Assembly: GCA_963921825.1 (NCBI GenBank)
Contig: OY997588.1
Location: 65,120,617 to 65,184,616, forward strand
Length of the DNA stretch: 64,000 bases
From: Erodium maritimum
Lineage: Eukaryota > Streptophyta > Magnoliopsida > Geraniales > Geraniaceae
Direction of reading: 5' to 3'
Each line of letters starts with the position of its first letter. Position 1 is the first letter of the stretch. The notes below the pieces were generated by a model. That model had not been told where the DNA came from, did not search any database, and worked only from the letters and a program-made list of their open reading frames with translations. The translations under genes were made by a program, and so were the position numbers. Of the stretch, positions 20,567-31,090 are shown one piece after another.

Positions 20567-23500
20567 TGTAATAACCACTCTCGGTCAACGCCAGTCAAAC
20601 CTGCGAAAAACAGGAAAATTTAAAAATTTTGAGCAGGCACTGAATTGAACAGGGATTGGACCCCGAGGGTCATATCGGACTTAAGTTGACCCCGTTATTG
20701 ACCAAAGTGAGTTACAGGGGACTCAGGGCAACTTTCTGATCAATTTGGGAAATGGTGACTTTTCACTGGAAAGGTCAACCGAGCGACGTTTTGGTCCATT
20801 CGAGGACCGTTTTGGATCCGAAAAGCTTAGCCGTCGTCGCAGCGGTCTTAGTTGAGCCGTTTCCTTGTGGCCCGCCAAGTTTCGTAATTTTTGGGAAAAA
20901 GTGCCCGTTCGGGGCCCGAAACGTCCGATTTTCGCGAAACTGATTGAAAAATATCAACTAGATATTTTCCAAAAGGTGTGGGACCCACCTTGACACATGT
21001 CCTAAAGGTGGTGGTGTTAGTTTTGGGGGGGAAAATGAATGGATGGGAATAGTTGGCCGAGTATGAGGTTTTAAAGGAGGCAAATTAGTTTTGTTGTTAG
21101 TTTAATTAAATTAGAAATTAGAAGAGAGAAGTTAGAGAGAGAAGGAGAAGAGAGAAAGGGAGAAGAAGAAGGTTGCTAGGGTTTTGGAGCTACTATTCAC
21201 GTCATCTCCACCACTCGATCACCTCAAAAGTTAGAGATTCAAGCTCACCTCATCCTCCTCTACGGTAATACCCAAACCGATTCTCGTTTTGATTATTTTG
21301 GAAAGCTAGGGTTTTGTTAAAACTAATGATTTAGGGTTGTGTGGAGGTTGGGGAGGTGTTGGAGACGTTTTAGAGGTGTTTGGGGGTTTAATTTCACGTT
21401 TTCCGGTGACCGGAGGCTCAGGAGGAGCTCCGGCCACCGTGGGTGGTGGCCGGCCGGCCATGTGGTGGCTGGCCGGAGGTGGCAGCAGCCACCACTTGGT
21501 GGCCGAGCCCCTCCCTCAAACCCTAGGTCTCGGCCAAGCCTCTTGGGTGGGGCCCACGTGCTCGGTTGCTCGGGTTTTAATGTTCGGGTGGTTTAAAACG
21601 TTCCCCGGACCATTTATCCTTAATCGAATCGAAAATTGGAATTAAATTGGAGAAGTTGTAATTAACGGGTTTTAGGAACTTTAAACGTTAATAAATTGAT
21701 TTCGAAGTCGGAATTCGATTCCGTCAAGTGCGTTGGGTTCCTTGAATTATTCTAAGACCGTACAAACGAAAACGGGGACTTTTGGAGCCCCGGAAGGCAA
21801 TTAACCAAAACCCGGGCAGATTCGCCATGTCGGGCGAATCTGGCCCATACGGGTCCTTTATCGGCAATATCGAGTAATTGGGAAGTTTGGGAGTGTTCGG
21901 CGTTGTCGGGGTTACGTTTGGGCGTTAAGTATGTTAATTTTCGGTTTATCCGTACTAGTTTAAAAGTACTTTGAATTTGTGTTCTTTTAGATCGTGCTAC
22001 GGACCGAGGCAAAGGGAAGCTCGGCGAGTGACTGAGTGTGCTTCGGGTGTTGTTGGAGCGCTTTTGGGATTATATACGAGGTAGGGAAAAGTAGCCGGAT
22101 CTCGGCCCTGACTGGGGAAAGTTAACAGTAGAATTGCGTGTGACACCGGGGTGTCGTGGGTTGAATAGGTTTATTTAAATATTAGAAAAGCATGCTACGG
22201 GAACTTGGTAATTATTAGAAAAGCATGATACGGGATTGTAGCGTTTATTAGAAAAGCATGTTACGGGAACTTAGTAATTATGAGAAAAGCATGTGACACT
22301 TAGTAGTGTCGTAGGAGCAGAGAACTTAGCGTAATTGATTTACTGGAGGCATATTACCATGCCCGGAGGTTGTTTGTGAAACTAGTGATCTTAGGACTGT
22401 TGGAGGCATCGAGTATGCCGGAGGTTGTTGTGCGTTATTTATTGTTGAGTTTGGGTGGCCTTGAGAGCCCGTGTATTTATTGTTGAGTTTGTGCGGCCTT
22501 GAGAGCCCGTGTATTTATTGTTGAGTTTGTGCGGCCTTGAGAGCCCGTGTTATTTATTGTTGAGTTTGGGCGGCCTTGAGAGCCCGTGTTATTTATTGTT
22601 GAGTTTGTGCGGCCTTGAGAGCCCGTGTTATTTATTGTTGAGTTTGGGTGGCCTTGAGAGCCCGTGTTATTTATTGTTGAGTTTGGGTGGCCTTGAGAGC
22701 CCGTGCTATTTATTGTTGAGTTTGGGCGGCCTTGAGAGCCCGTGTTATTTATTGTTGAGTTTGGGTGGCCTTGAGAGCCCGTGCTATTTATTGTTGAATT
22801 TGGGCGGCCTTGAGAGCCCGTGTTATTTATTGTTGAGTTTGGGCCTTGAGAGCCCGTGTATTTAAATTGGTGTCTTGGGTGGCCCTGAGTGCCCGTGTCT
22901 TACTGTTGATGTTTTGGGGTGGCCGTGAGTGCCGTGGGGTTGTTGAACCCGAGTCTCGACCGTTGGTGTGTCTTGAGTGGCAATGAGTGTCGTGGGGTTG
23001 TTGAACCCGAGTCTTGACCGTTGGTGTGTCTTGAGTGGAAGTGAGTGCCCGTGGGGTTGTCGAACCCGAGTCTTGACCGTTGGTGTGTCTTGAGTGGCAG
23101 TGAGTGCCCGTGGGGTTGTTGAACCCGAGTCTTGACTGTTGAGGTGTCTTGAGTGGCCTTGAGTGCCTGTGTGATTGAACTTGCCTGTGATTGTGATTGT
23201 GGTTACCTGAAGTTGTGAGTTCTAAAGGTCGACAGCCTGATCCGACTTAGTGTCGATGAATTGCGAGTTCTAAAGGTCGACAGCCTGATCCGACTTAGTG
23301 TCGATGAATTGCGAGTTCTAAAGGTCGACAGCCTGATCCGACTTAGTGTCGATGAATTGCGAGTTCTAAAGGTCGACAGTCTGATCCGACTTCGTGTCGA
23401 GGAATTGCGATAGGTCGATCCCTGACCCGATTGAGATTGGTTACTGAGCAGCTGGTGTGCGATCCTTTGTGATCTTGTTTGACGTTGTGTAGTCTTTCTG

Positions 23501-23996
23501 TCGTGTCCTTGGAGGAGGTCGTCGATAGTTGTGTCGGGTCTACGTGGTGTTATCGAGTGTTGGGTCTGTTGAGGAAAGTAACGGGTTGTGGGTCAGTTGG
23601 GTACTTGAGTTGGGGACTGTAGTCCCGGTGTTGGGTTTGGTTTTAGTATTACTGGCTTTATCTACTAATTATGCCGTAGTCAGTCTGTTATCCGTGGTGG
23701 TGAGCGAACGCTCACCCCTAGCTGCTTTTCCTACAGGTAATGTTCGTGGGACGGACTAGGTGAGCTCTCGAAGCTTGTGGAGCTAGGAGCGGAGTCTGAG
23801 TTTTGTCTTTTTGAGTCTAGTGACGGATACCTTGTACTTTTGTCCACTTGTGGGGACGTGTTTTTAAACTGTAATTATTATGTTGATGAACTAAATTGGT
23901 ATTTTAAAGTGTTTAATGAAATCAGGTTTCAAGTGCTTTTTATGTTTTTAAAACGTTCGCGTCCCTAGTTCGGTTTACTGAAATTGGGGCGTGACA
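20567..23996 (+). repeat. Gypsy 3' LTR (3,430 bp)
   Basis: Near-identical to the 5' LTR and bounded by TGT...ACA and the TSD. Its 39-bp minisatellite (about 22,437-22,860) has one unit fewer; the 58/59-bp and 48-bp arrays are also present. Confidence 0.95.
23699..23716 (+). promoter_or_regulatory. Conserved LTR hairpin (3' LTR copy)
   Basis: GGTGAGC-GAAC-GCTCACC, identical to the copy at 8,128-8,145, 280 bases before the LTR end. Confidence 0.75.
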
Positions 23997-24001
23997 ATCC
24001 C

Positions 24002-24728
24002 ATCCTCACATTCTTATCTTAATTTCTCATTGTTCGGTTCAATTGTGAACTATTTTGAAGAAGAAATTTTGGTGTTTATCGGATATGGGAGGCAACGCGA
24101 GCTAGTAATGGAATGTTCAATGGAAAATAACATCAAGAATCCATCCCAAGAGGTTTAAAGGTTGTTTGATCAAATCAAGAACTTACCACCCGAACGCCAC
24201 TATGAGCACGTACAACGCGTCGAACTGAGCCCTGAACCGCGATCGACGACTCGCGATTTAACGGTTCGTGGTCGTGGGTCGCACATTGTGGAACACGTTT
24301 TCTGCGGCCACAAACCGCTAAATCGCGGGTCGAGGTCGCGGCCCGCTACTCACGCACCGCTGTTCCGGGTTGCTGGTTCACTGGTCGCCGATCGCGCGCC
24401 AGATAATGAGGCGGTGACATGTGGCCAAGTAGGAGATGACAAGTTGTTGTACGACCCCCTTTAGAAATGCCAGATTGGACACCACCTGAATGATGGCACC
24501 AAGGAGGACCACTGGCCTACCGAGAGCGGTTGGGTGCTCGACCTAGTGTCACAAATGATCGTACCTACCTGAAACTACAAGACGACCATATTGAGCACAT
24601 ATAGGGTCGGTTTGGAGCGCATTACCATTCCGACGACGAGTAATAAATCTTTTTATATGAAACACTTGTATAGTTGATGGTATTATTCAAGGTTGAATAA
24701 AATTATAAGTTTCGATTTATTTTAATTT
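24002..24728. other. Flank between Gypsy and transposase relic
   Basis: Bases 24,162-24,464 are open on the plus strand and GC-rich, with many CGCG and TCGCGA words. The N-terminus FDQIKNLPPERHYEHVQRV could be a remnant of the second (DNA-binding) protein of a PIF/Harbinger element because it lies just upstream of the transposase. I recognise no domain. Bases 24,640-24,728 are AT-rich. Confidence 0.3.
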
Positions 24729-24889
24729 ATGTTATTATTAATTATTTTAGTCAAATTTATTTCAATTTTATGTAACATTTACTATTTCAATAAAGAATTT
24801 ATTAAATTCAGCAAAATATCAATTCAACATCCAGTCAGCATCCACTCACAACCTGAGCCCCAATCCAATCCCCTACCTGGTTCTCACCA

Positions 24890-26053
24890 TTGTGGAACAT
24901 CGTTAAATTTAGGGGTTGGGAACCACCATTTTGCACAATCAGCATACGAGCCCCTAACCCAATCTCTTGCGTTGTACATGCTCCATGTTCGAAGAAACAA
25001 TACTTCAAGAGAGGCCGCGTTGTTGGGCATGAACGTGTAATGCGTGACTACTTCTGTAACAACCCGATTTACAACCATATTCAATTTCCTCCTAGTATCC
25101 AAATGCCCAATGATGTGTTCACGCGTATTGTTCATTCATTTAAAGAGAACGATCCCTAATTCCAACAAGCCAATGATGGCTTGGGAATGGTATCATTTTC
25201 TCCGTATCAAAAATGTATTAGAGCCATTAGGCAATTGTGTTATGGAACAACAGCTGATGGCATTGACGAGTACCTCCAAAAATGGGAGAAAATACGACTC
25301 TTGAGTGCGTCAATTTTTTTTTTTTGCAAGGAAATAATTCAGTTCTTCGTGCAAACCTATCTACAAAAGCCTACATAGGCTGATATGAATCGAATATTAG
25401 CAGTGAATGAGACACATGGATTCCCTGAGATGTTGGCTAGTCTTGACTACATGCAATACAGTGGAAGAACTGTATGACGACATTGGAAGAAGTTCATTCG
25501 ATGAGGGATCACGATAATATCTTGACAGTGGTGCTTGAGGTTGTTGCCACGTGTAACTTGTGGATTTGGCACACATTTTTAGCATGAAGGGGTCAAACAA
25601 TGACATAAATGTGCTTAATCAATCAAGGTTGTTTTCGGACATCGTCAAAGGTTGACAACCACTGGTCACTTACATGGTAAATGGAAACCAATATAATCTT
25701 CGTTATTATTTGGTTGGTGGTATTTACACTTCGTGGTCAGTTTTTTTGTGAAAAAAATCTCGTTGCCTCAACTCCCAATTCACAAGAAATTTGCTTAAGT
25801 CCGAGAAGCTTGCAAGAAGGATGTGGAACGAGCATTTGGGGTTGTCCAAACTCGGTTTCATATTATCACTCGTCTGGGTCGAATGTGGAAGCCCTCGTCA
25901 CTTGGGTTGATGATGAATTCATGTGTTATCATGAACAATATGATTGTCGAAGCGCAACACCATACATATAGAGGTCACATTGAACCAATAGATGAAGATG
26001 GGTCATCCAAACCAAGATTCGACCAACGACTCTTGTTTGGCCATGAATTTTAA
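24890..26053 (+). pseudogene. PIF/Harbinger-type transposase, degenerate
   Basis: Frames read in order along 24,890-26,053 reproduce the plant PIF/Harbinger (ALP1-like) DDE transposase. The segments are VMRDYFCNNPIYNHIQF; FSPYQKCIRAIRQLCYGTTA then DGIDEYLQ; MNRILAVNETHGFPEMLASL; IWHTF with GSNNDINVLNQSRLF; NGNQYNLRYYLVGGIY; and KDVERAFGVVQTRFHIITRL with MNNMIVEA. The family makes a DDE endonuclease that cuts and pastes elements with 3-bp target duplications. At least six frame changes and stops are needed, so it is dead. The Glu-containing block (DVERAFG) is intact while the first Asp block is altered (SLDYMQ). Terminal inverted repeats were not found. Confidence 0.85.
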
Positions 26054-26475
26054 GCCCCTAGTTAAGGCCTTGAGTTTTGCGACGAGGTTAAAGGGAAAAC
26101 CATAGTTATGTCTGATTCAGGTGATGGTCTAAGTTTAGTCAGAGTGGCTCGGTTGGCCTCGTTACTAAATGTTGTTTTGGTTGCGAAGTTTCTTTATTGC
26201 ACTTTATGGTGGTATGGACTTTTTGAAGATTTTGTTTTAGATTAGGTCGTGTTTTAGTTACTTGTGGTGTTTTTTGGGGGTTCTTCTTGTTCTTCTTCTC
26301 CTCCATGTATTGGGAGGTTTCAGCTCGTCCAAGAATTGGTTGTTAGCTTTTTTGAGATTCGTTTTGGTCTTGAAGGTGATGCCCTATTTCTAGTGCCTCT
26401 CTTTACCTTGTTTTTCTTTCTTTGAAGGACAAGAGTTTAAAAAATTCGCTTATATATAAAAAAATTAGAGTAATC
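26054..26475 (+). mobile_element. Probable LINE 3'-end fragment
   Basis: T/G-rich, without coding frames. It ends AAAAAATTCGCTTATATATAAAAAAATT, close to the GCTTATCAAAAA ends of LINEs here (compare LINE-D at 62,583-62,602). I read it as a 5'-truncated LINE 3' UTR, with low certainty. Confidence 0.35.
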
Positions 26476-26529
26476 ATATATAATTATCCTTAAAATAAAT
26501 ACTATGTATTAGAGAAAAAATCAAATAGA

Positions 26530-26960
26530 AGCTCATTCTTAACCTAAAAGCTGTGAGAATCTATCCAAGCATCCACTTCATAAATTGATGGATGATATGC
26601 AATTGAGTTGTTGACTGTAAAAACCTACAACTTTTTGGTAAGAGGTAGTTTTTTTTTAGTAAAACTATCATGTTACATTTCCGCTGCGTTTGAACACCGA
26701 TTGACCTCATATTTGCGCCAATATTATCGTTTTTTCAAGGGCTTTCTATCAAGATCAGTTAGAAGGATATTTTGAAGCACAATTTTTTTTTTAATTTCAG
26801 GGCTGATTTAATAAATATATATATTTGAGTAATTTTTATCAACACTTTATACTGGTTTTATCAACACTGAAAACTAGTTTTATCACCTCATTTTCTAAAA
26901 CTAAACATGATTTTATCATCTCATCCATACATTTATGAAATATATGACTTTGATGGATTC
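26530..26960 (+). repeat. Single arm of the TGATAAAA inverted-repeat family
   Basis: Begins near TTCTTAACCTAAAAGCTGTGAG and proceeds inward through CGTTTGAACACCGATTG, TTCAAGGGCTTTCTATCAAG and ATATTTTGAAGCAC. It then has repeated TTTTATCAACACT words. The same order of blocks is found in the left arm (40.87-41.24 kb) and, reversed, in the right arm (51.27-52.24 kb). Only one arm is present here. Confidence 0.8.
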
Positions 26961-27258
26961 ACGCAATTTTAAGTTAAGCGTTCATTTCTATTTAATTTCT
27001 TCTTTAATACAATAAACTTTTAATGACAATTAGAACTATGTTGATCTCGTAAAAGGATGAAAACACTAGACACAAAAAATGTAATAGAAATTGAATTAAT
27101 ATGTAGACAAGGAGATACAAGAAATTCATATAGCATACAAAGGATTAACTATCCCAGACCTAACTAGAGTACTGGTTTCAATCTTACAAGCAATTATTGT
27201 CGATGAATAAATTATCATTAGTAACCCATTGATTTAATCAGACCAAACACACAACATA
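26961..27258. other. Non-coding, 3' flank of flavonol synthase
   Basis: AT-rich, no gene seen. It should hold the 3' UTR of the minus-strand gene, but I could not point to a clear polyadenylation signal. Confidence 0.4.
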
Positions 27259-28434
27259 CTACTGCGGAAGCTTATTGAGTTTACAATACTTATAATCCTT
27301 GAATTTCTTAGTCTTGTACTTGGGAGGGTTTTGTTGGTCCACAAGTTGGGGAAGAGGTCCCAACTCCAACTCCTCCGGCGGTTCCAAGAACACCGGCCAC
27401 GACATTCTAGTCTTTTCTTTGTCCACCGTCGTTCGGTGTAGAACGCTTCTGTATTTCCCGTTACTCAATATCTGTATTCGTATCATAACATCATATTTCA
27501 ATTAAGTTATACAAAGATAAAAAATCATTTGTGTGTTAAGGGGTTGTTCTTAGGATAGTTAATAAGCATGGACATTTTCTTTTGTGATATAATGTCATAT
27601 TTAATAAATAAAAGAACGTACCTGGAGCTGGTCTCCGATGTGAACGATGAGGGCGTTGGGGATGTACTGGGCGTCGATCCAGTGGTCGTCCTTGAGGACT
27701 TGGAGTCCCGGGATCTCGTTGGGGACGAGGATGGTGAGGCTGGAGAGGTCGGTGTGCGCCACCACCCCCAAGGCCAGGTCCGGCCGAGGACACGGCGGGT
27801 AGTAGTTGATCTTCATCATGTACTCGATCTCCTCCCCTCCTGACGCCGCCTTCAGGGCCCCACCTTCCAGCCCCAGCCCTGCCGACAAGTACGCGAACAG
27901 CTTCTCCGCCACCTCCCTCACCTGCCTCGCGTACGCCGAGTTCACTTCCCTGTAAGAGGGAGGGTTTTGTGGCCACAAGTTGTAGTTGATGCTGGAAGGA
28001 GGCCAGATCTTGTGGAAGAGGAAGTCCACCCACGACTTCTTGCCGTCAGGGTCCTTCTGGAGCTTGGTGCCGTACCCCTCAAAGGACTCACCCCCCGCCG
28101 GCTTGGCGTAGGCCTCCTTCTCCTCCGCCGGGAGCTCGAAGAAGTCCCTCCCGACGGTCTGGAGGTTCTTGATCAGGGACGGGGGGATCCCATGGTTCAC
28201 CACCTGGAATATCCCCCACTCCCTCGCGGCGGCCGCCACGGACCCGACGACGTTGTCCAAGTCGGGGTCGGAGAGGTCGACCGTCGGGATGTCCGGCACG
28301 GGGCCGTGGAATGTGGTGATCGCCGGCTGCTCGGTCTCCGGCCGGATGAACTCCGCCGGGATGGTGCCTGCGATGGAGCGGGACAGGGACGTGGCTAAGG
28401 CTTGAACCCTCGACTCGGTACCGACCACTTCCAT
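27259..28434 (-). CDS. FLS: Flavonol synthase (2-oxoglutarate/Fe(II) dioxygenase), two exons
   Basis: Catalyses 3-hydroxylated flavanone (dihydroflavonol) to flavonol conversion in the flavonoid pathway, in the cytosol, using 2-oxoglutarate, O2 and Fe(II). Exon 1 is 28,434-27,622 and exon 2 is 27,471-27,259. The 150-bp GT-AG intron falls in phase 0 after GDQLQ. The product is 341 residues, against about 335 usual for FLS. DIOX_N spans about residues 47-150 and the 2OG-Fe(II) domain about 205-305. Iron ligands are H227, D229 (AHTDLS) and H283 (VLHRTT); 2-oxoglutarate binds R293-x-S295 (RMSW). [10 protein letters not shown] is at 210-219. The ending [16 protein letters not shown] is an FLS hallmark. 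ATG 28,434 was chosen because MEVVG plus [10 protein letters not shown] matches family N-termini; an upstream in-frame ATG at 28,473 lies in the TATA region. Exon 1 is strongly GC-rich. A close paralogue such as anthocyanidin synthase is less likely. Confidence 0.93.
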
Positions 28435-28471
28435 GGTGTGTGTTTGGTTTGTGTGACCGTGATGGTGTTTC

Positions 28472-28480
28472 ATTTATAGG
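28472..28480 (-). promoter_or_regulatory. TATA box of flavonol synthase
   Basis: CCTATAAAT on the minus strand, about 40 bases upstream of the chosen ATG. This implies a very short 5' UTR and argues against the ATG at 28,473. Confidence 0.6.
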
Positions 28481-28502
28481 TGGATGTGTCGAGGGGTTTG
28501 GT

Positions 28503-28546
28503 GTACGTGGCCTTCTCTCCACCGCCCGATACACCTACCAACCAAC
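28503..28546 (-). promoter_or_regulatory. Putative MYB and bHLH/bZIP sites upstream of flavonol synthase
   Basis: ACCTACCAACCAAC (plus strand, 28,533-28,546) contains the AC element ACCTACC bound by flavonoid R2R3-MYB regulators. GGCCACGTAC (minus, 28,503-28,512) has an ACGT core like the light-responsive ACE. A MYB site beside an ACGT site is a known arrangement in flavonol-pathway promoters. Binding here is inferred from words only. Confidence 0.5.
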
Positions 28547-28818
28547 ATCTCCATCCTTTTCGTATTTCTTTTTCATTTTTTTTTTTGAGTATACGTGCAT
28601 GGATATGTCATGAACTTGTGTCCAGGGTGTCCATTTTGAAACCAAACGATATTTGTGGAGCAACCGAAACCAGACCATTCCTTTTTTACCCTCCATTTTT
28701 TAAGAATGAATGCTCACCCACTCCACCTCTTCCCCTCTTCCAATTTCTCCACAAATTTCTAATTTTTTCTCACCTCTTTGATCAAATTTCTCCCCCATTA
28801 AATTACTTTTATTTTTTA
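28547..28818. other. Upstream region of flavonol synthase, nothing recognised
   Basis: T/C-rich on the plus strand with several poly-T runs; no coding frame with a domain. It lies between the promoter motifs and the MITE. Confidence 0.4.
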
Positions 28819-28826
28819 TATAATTA

Positions 28827-29242
28827 AAGATAAATTACAAATACCTACCATAAATTTGTAGTGTTTAACTGATGTCTACCATAATATTTTTTAACTGATA
28901 CATACTCAAATGTTTAGTTATATAACAAATAGCACAAACTGTTAGTTAAAATAACGAAAATGCCCTCAATGATTTTTTAAAAATAAAGCCGAAGTGATTT
29001 TTTAAATAAAATTGAAGTGATTTTAATAAGTATATATATTCATATATATATATATAAAAACAAAAGTGATTTTTTAAAAATAATTAGTGAAGTGTAGTTG
29101 AGGGTATTTTCATCATTTTAGCTGACGGCTTGGGCTATTTGTTATATAACTAAACATCTAAGTAGGTATCAGTTAAAATAGAACTTTAGGGTAAATATCA
29201 GTTAAACGCTATAAGTTTGAGGTCGGTATTTATAATTTACCC
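28827..29242. mobile_element. Palindromic MITE, 8-bp TSD (hAT-like size)
   Basis: Arms of about 140 bp are inverted copies: left TAAATTACAAATACC, TTTAACTGAT, TAGTTATATAACAAATAG; right the complements ending GGTATTTATAATTTACCC. TATAATTA flanks both sides (28,819-28,826 and 29,243-29,250). It has no coding capacity. The 8-bp duplication points to hAT mobilisation, but the site is A/T-rich so chance cannot be excluded. It lies about 390 bp upstream of the flavonol synthase ATG. Confidence 0.85.
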
Positions 29243-29250
29243 TATAATTA

Positions 29251-29799
29251 ACCTAGAAACACGACATTAAAAGGTTACAAACCCAACACTCTAACATATT
29301 AGCCCGCCGTCTTGAGCCCTTCCCTCTCCCGCGTGTTCTCTGTCCTCTAGTCTTTTCATTTCCTTCCTCATTTTCAAGGCAATGAATTTATAGCTCAATC
29401 TGTCTCATCTTACTCCTCCCACGTCCAATCCTATAGATTCACCATTATCTTCTTAGACACGGACGAACTCCTAGATCAACAACTCTCTACTACCAACAAT
29501 CCTTTCGACCCGATGCTGAAACATCGCCACCAAGTTAAAATCTCACCCTCTCATGCAACTTTGGCCCGTCGGAACACCATGCATGGGGCAATTTGTGGAA
29601 CGAGCTTTTCTGAGCAAATGCTCAAACCACTTCCCAACACATCACTCCATCTCAGCAACCTCACTCGATATATTTGGTGACGGCTCAGGAACGTCAAACA
29701 AAAGTCTCGGTTGTGGAACCTTTCCGGGACACATACGAGGAAGACGACGTCTAGATCCTTGTTCCGGAGAACACAATACCGAGAGCATACAAGTATGCT
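29251..29799 (+). other. No clear gene; possible 5' part of LINE-E
   Basis: C-rich plus strand, with Thr/Ser/Pro-rich open stretches but no recognisable domain. The position directly before the DUF4283 homology suggests LINE-E 5' UTR or ORF1 N-terminus. Confidence 0.3.
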
Positions 29800-31090
29800 T
29801 TAGTTGGCCGTCTTCTTGTGGATAACATGACTTTTCAGCCTCTTACCGAAAAAATTGTGAAGAACATGAAGAACTTGACTTTTCAGCCTCTTATCGTAAA
29901 AATTGTGTCTTTCTTCTTTCCTTCCCAAACCCCCTTGACAGTATCAAAAATCGGGAAACCTAGCGTTTCTTTGGGAAAATCTTGCTTTTACTCCCCCCTT
30001 CACCCCCTCCCGTATGCAACCGGAGCACCTAAATTTTGGACATATACGTATGTTAGTTAGGGTTTATGATATCCTGGTGGAAACAAGAGCCCTATAATTG
30101 CAGGCTTTCATAGCTTCCAGGCTAGGGAAGCAACTGGGGACCTTATAAGCCACACACCCGGAATCGGCTTTACTCTAAAAGGGCTGGTTCCCTTCCCTCG
30201 GCCTATGTTTGGAATTCGACACCACAAGACCCATTAGGCATCATCTCTACTTGCAACTGGACAACTCTTTGCCCCCTTCAAAGCCTGGTTTGAATACGAG
30301 AACCTCCCACCTTTCTGCTCCAGGTGTGGCCGATTAGACCACCTATTTTTTACATGCAATACCCTCCTTCCGGGGTTGGATTTCAACACTGTTAGATATG
30401 ATAATGGGCTGGGGGCCACCACACTCCCCGCACTTACAAAGCTGACCACTAGGAAGAAGGAATCTCAAGACACCCCTGGGACAAATATTCTAACGGGCAC
30501 CCCTGTGGTGCCTTTTTTCTTCTTCTTCCTTTGCAGGTTCTAGGTCCCCAACATCGACCTTCCCGTTGGGAGCATCCAGGATGTCGGGATGAGGTCTCTC
30601 AACTTGGGGAGACCTTGCCGTTAATTTCCCAGTTTTGCCTAAAGTCCATAATTCTGAGGAAACCCGACAACTCAAGAGGAAAGGTGATCGTGATAGAGGG
30701 AAGGGACCAGTTGAACGCCCCCTACCAGCACAAACAACTCCACCTATAATCCCGCCTGAACAGAAGAACTTCCTCTCCACTTTCATCCGAGAAACAACAA
30801 GGGCCCGAGAAAGACAACTTCGACACGCCCAACGAAAGCCTTGTCGTCCACTCTACAATATGATTCTTGGGAGAAAGGAAAGGGGGTGGCTTAGTCCCCA
30901 TCAAGCAAACTGCACAAGCTGGATCATTGGGAGCAAAGTTCATCACATCCACTAACAAGATGAACATCAACTGGAAACTTCTACTAGGGGAAAGTAGCAC
31001 GGGGGCCCCGGCGAAAACGAACTTTCCATCAACTGGCCACCCTCTTCAAGGACGAGGGCCAGTTGGAAGGGACCCTATCTGGTTTAACGA
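29800..31090 (+). pseudogene. LINE-E ORF1, DUF4283/zf-CCHC_4 type, decayed
   Basis: Over 30,040-30,330 the frames give HLNFGHIRMLVRVYDI, ASRLGKQLGTL, GLVPFPRPMFGIRHHKTH and FEYENLPPFCSRCGRLDHLF. The last is the zf-CCHC_4 zinc knuckle (C-x2-C...H...C), complete with FFTC. VGRLLVDNMTFQPLTEKIV near 29,810 fits the DUF4283 start. These are the nucleic-acid-binding ORF1 parts of another plant LINE lineage. Frameshifts and stops are frequent. The 30,640-30,950 part is basic (RETTRARERQLRHAQRKP) with no domain I know. Confidence 0.7.

Larger units (their letters stand above)
4958..23996 (+). mobile_element. Complete Ty3/Gypsy-type LTR retrotransposon, non-autonomous, with nested Copia
   Basis: LTRs at 4,958-8,425 and 20,567-23,996 start TGT and end ACA. 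They are flanked by a perfect 5-bp duplication, ATCCC (4,953-4,957 and 23,997-24,001). A tRNA-Met-type primer site follows the 5' LTR and a purine tract precedes the 3' LTR. Without the nested Copia the element is about 10.6 kb. The surviving pol has the order protease, RT, integrase of Ty3/Gypsy, and the sequence style ([22 protein letters not shown]) resembles the Tekay/Del chromovirus group. Coding is heavily damaged although the LTRs differ at only about 15 positions by eye plus one tandem unit. It therefore behaves like a large retrotransposon derivative mobilised in trans. Confidence 0.95.

Noticed and set aside
24162..24464. 100-codon open frame as a real gene
   Set aside because: No recognisable domain, GC-biased palindromic words; kept only as a possible transposon relic.
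27536..28534. Long open frames on both strands across the flavonol synthase first exon
   Set aside because: Shadow frames of a very GC-rich exon; low-complexity Gly/Arg/Pro-rich products without domains.
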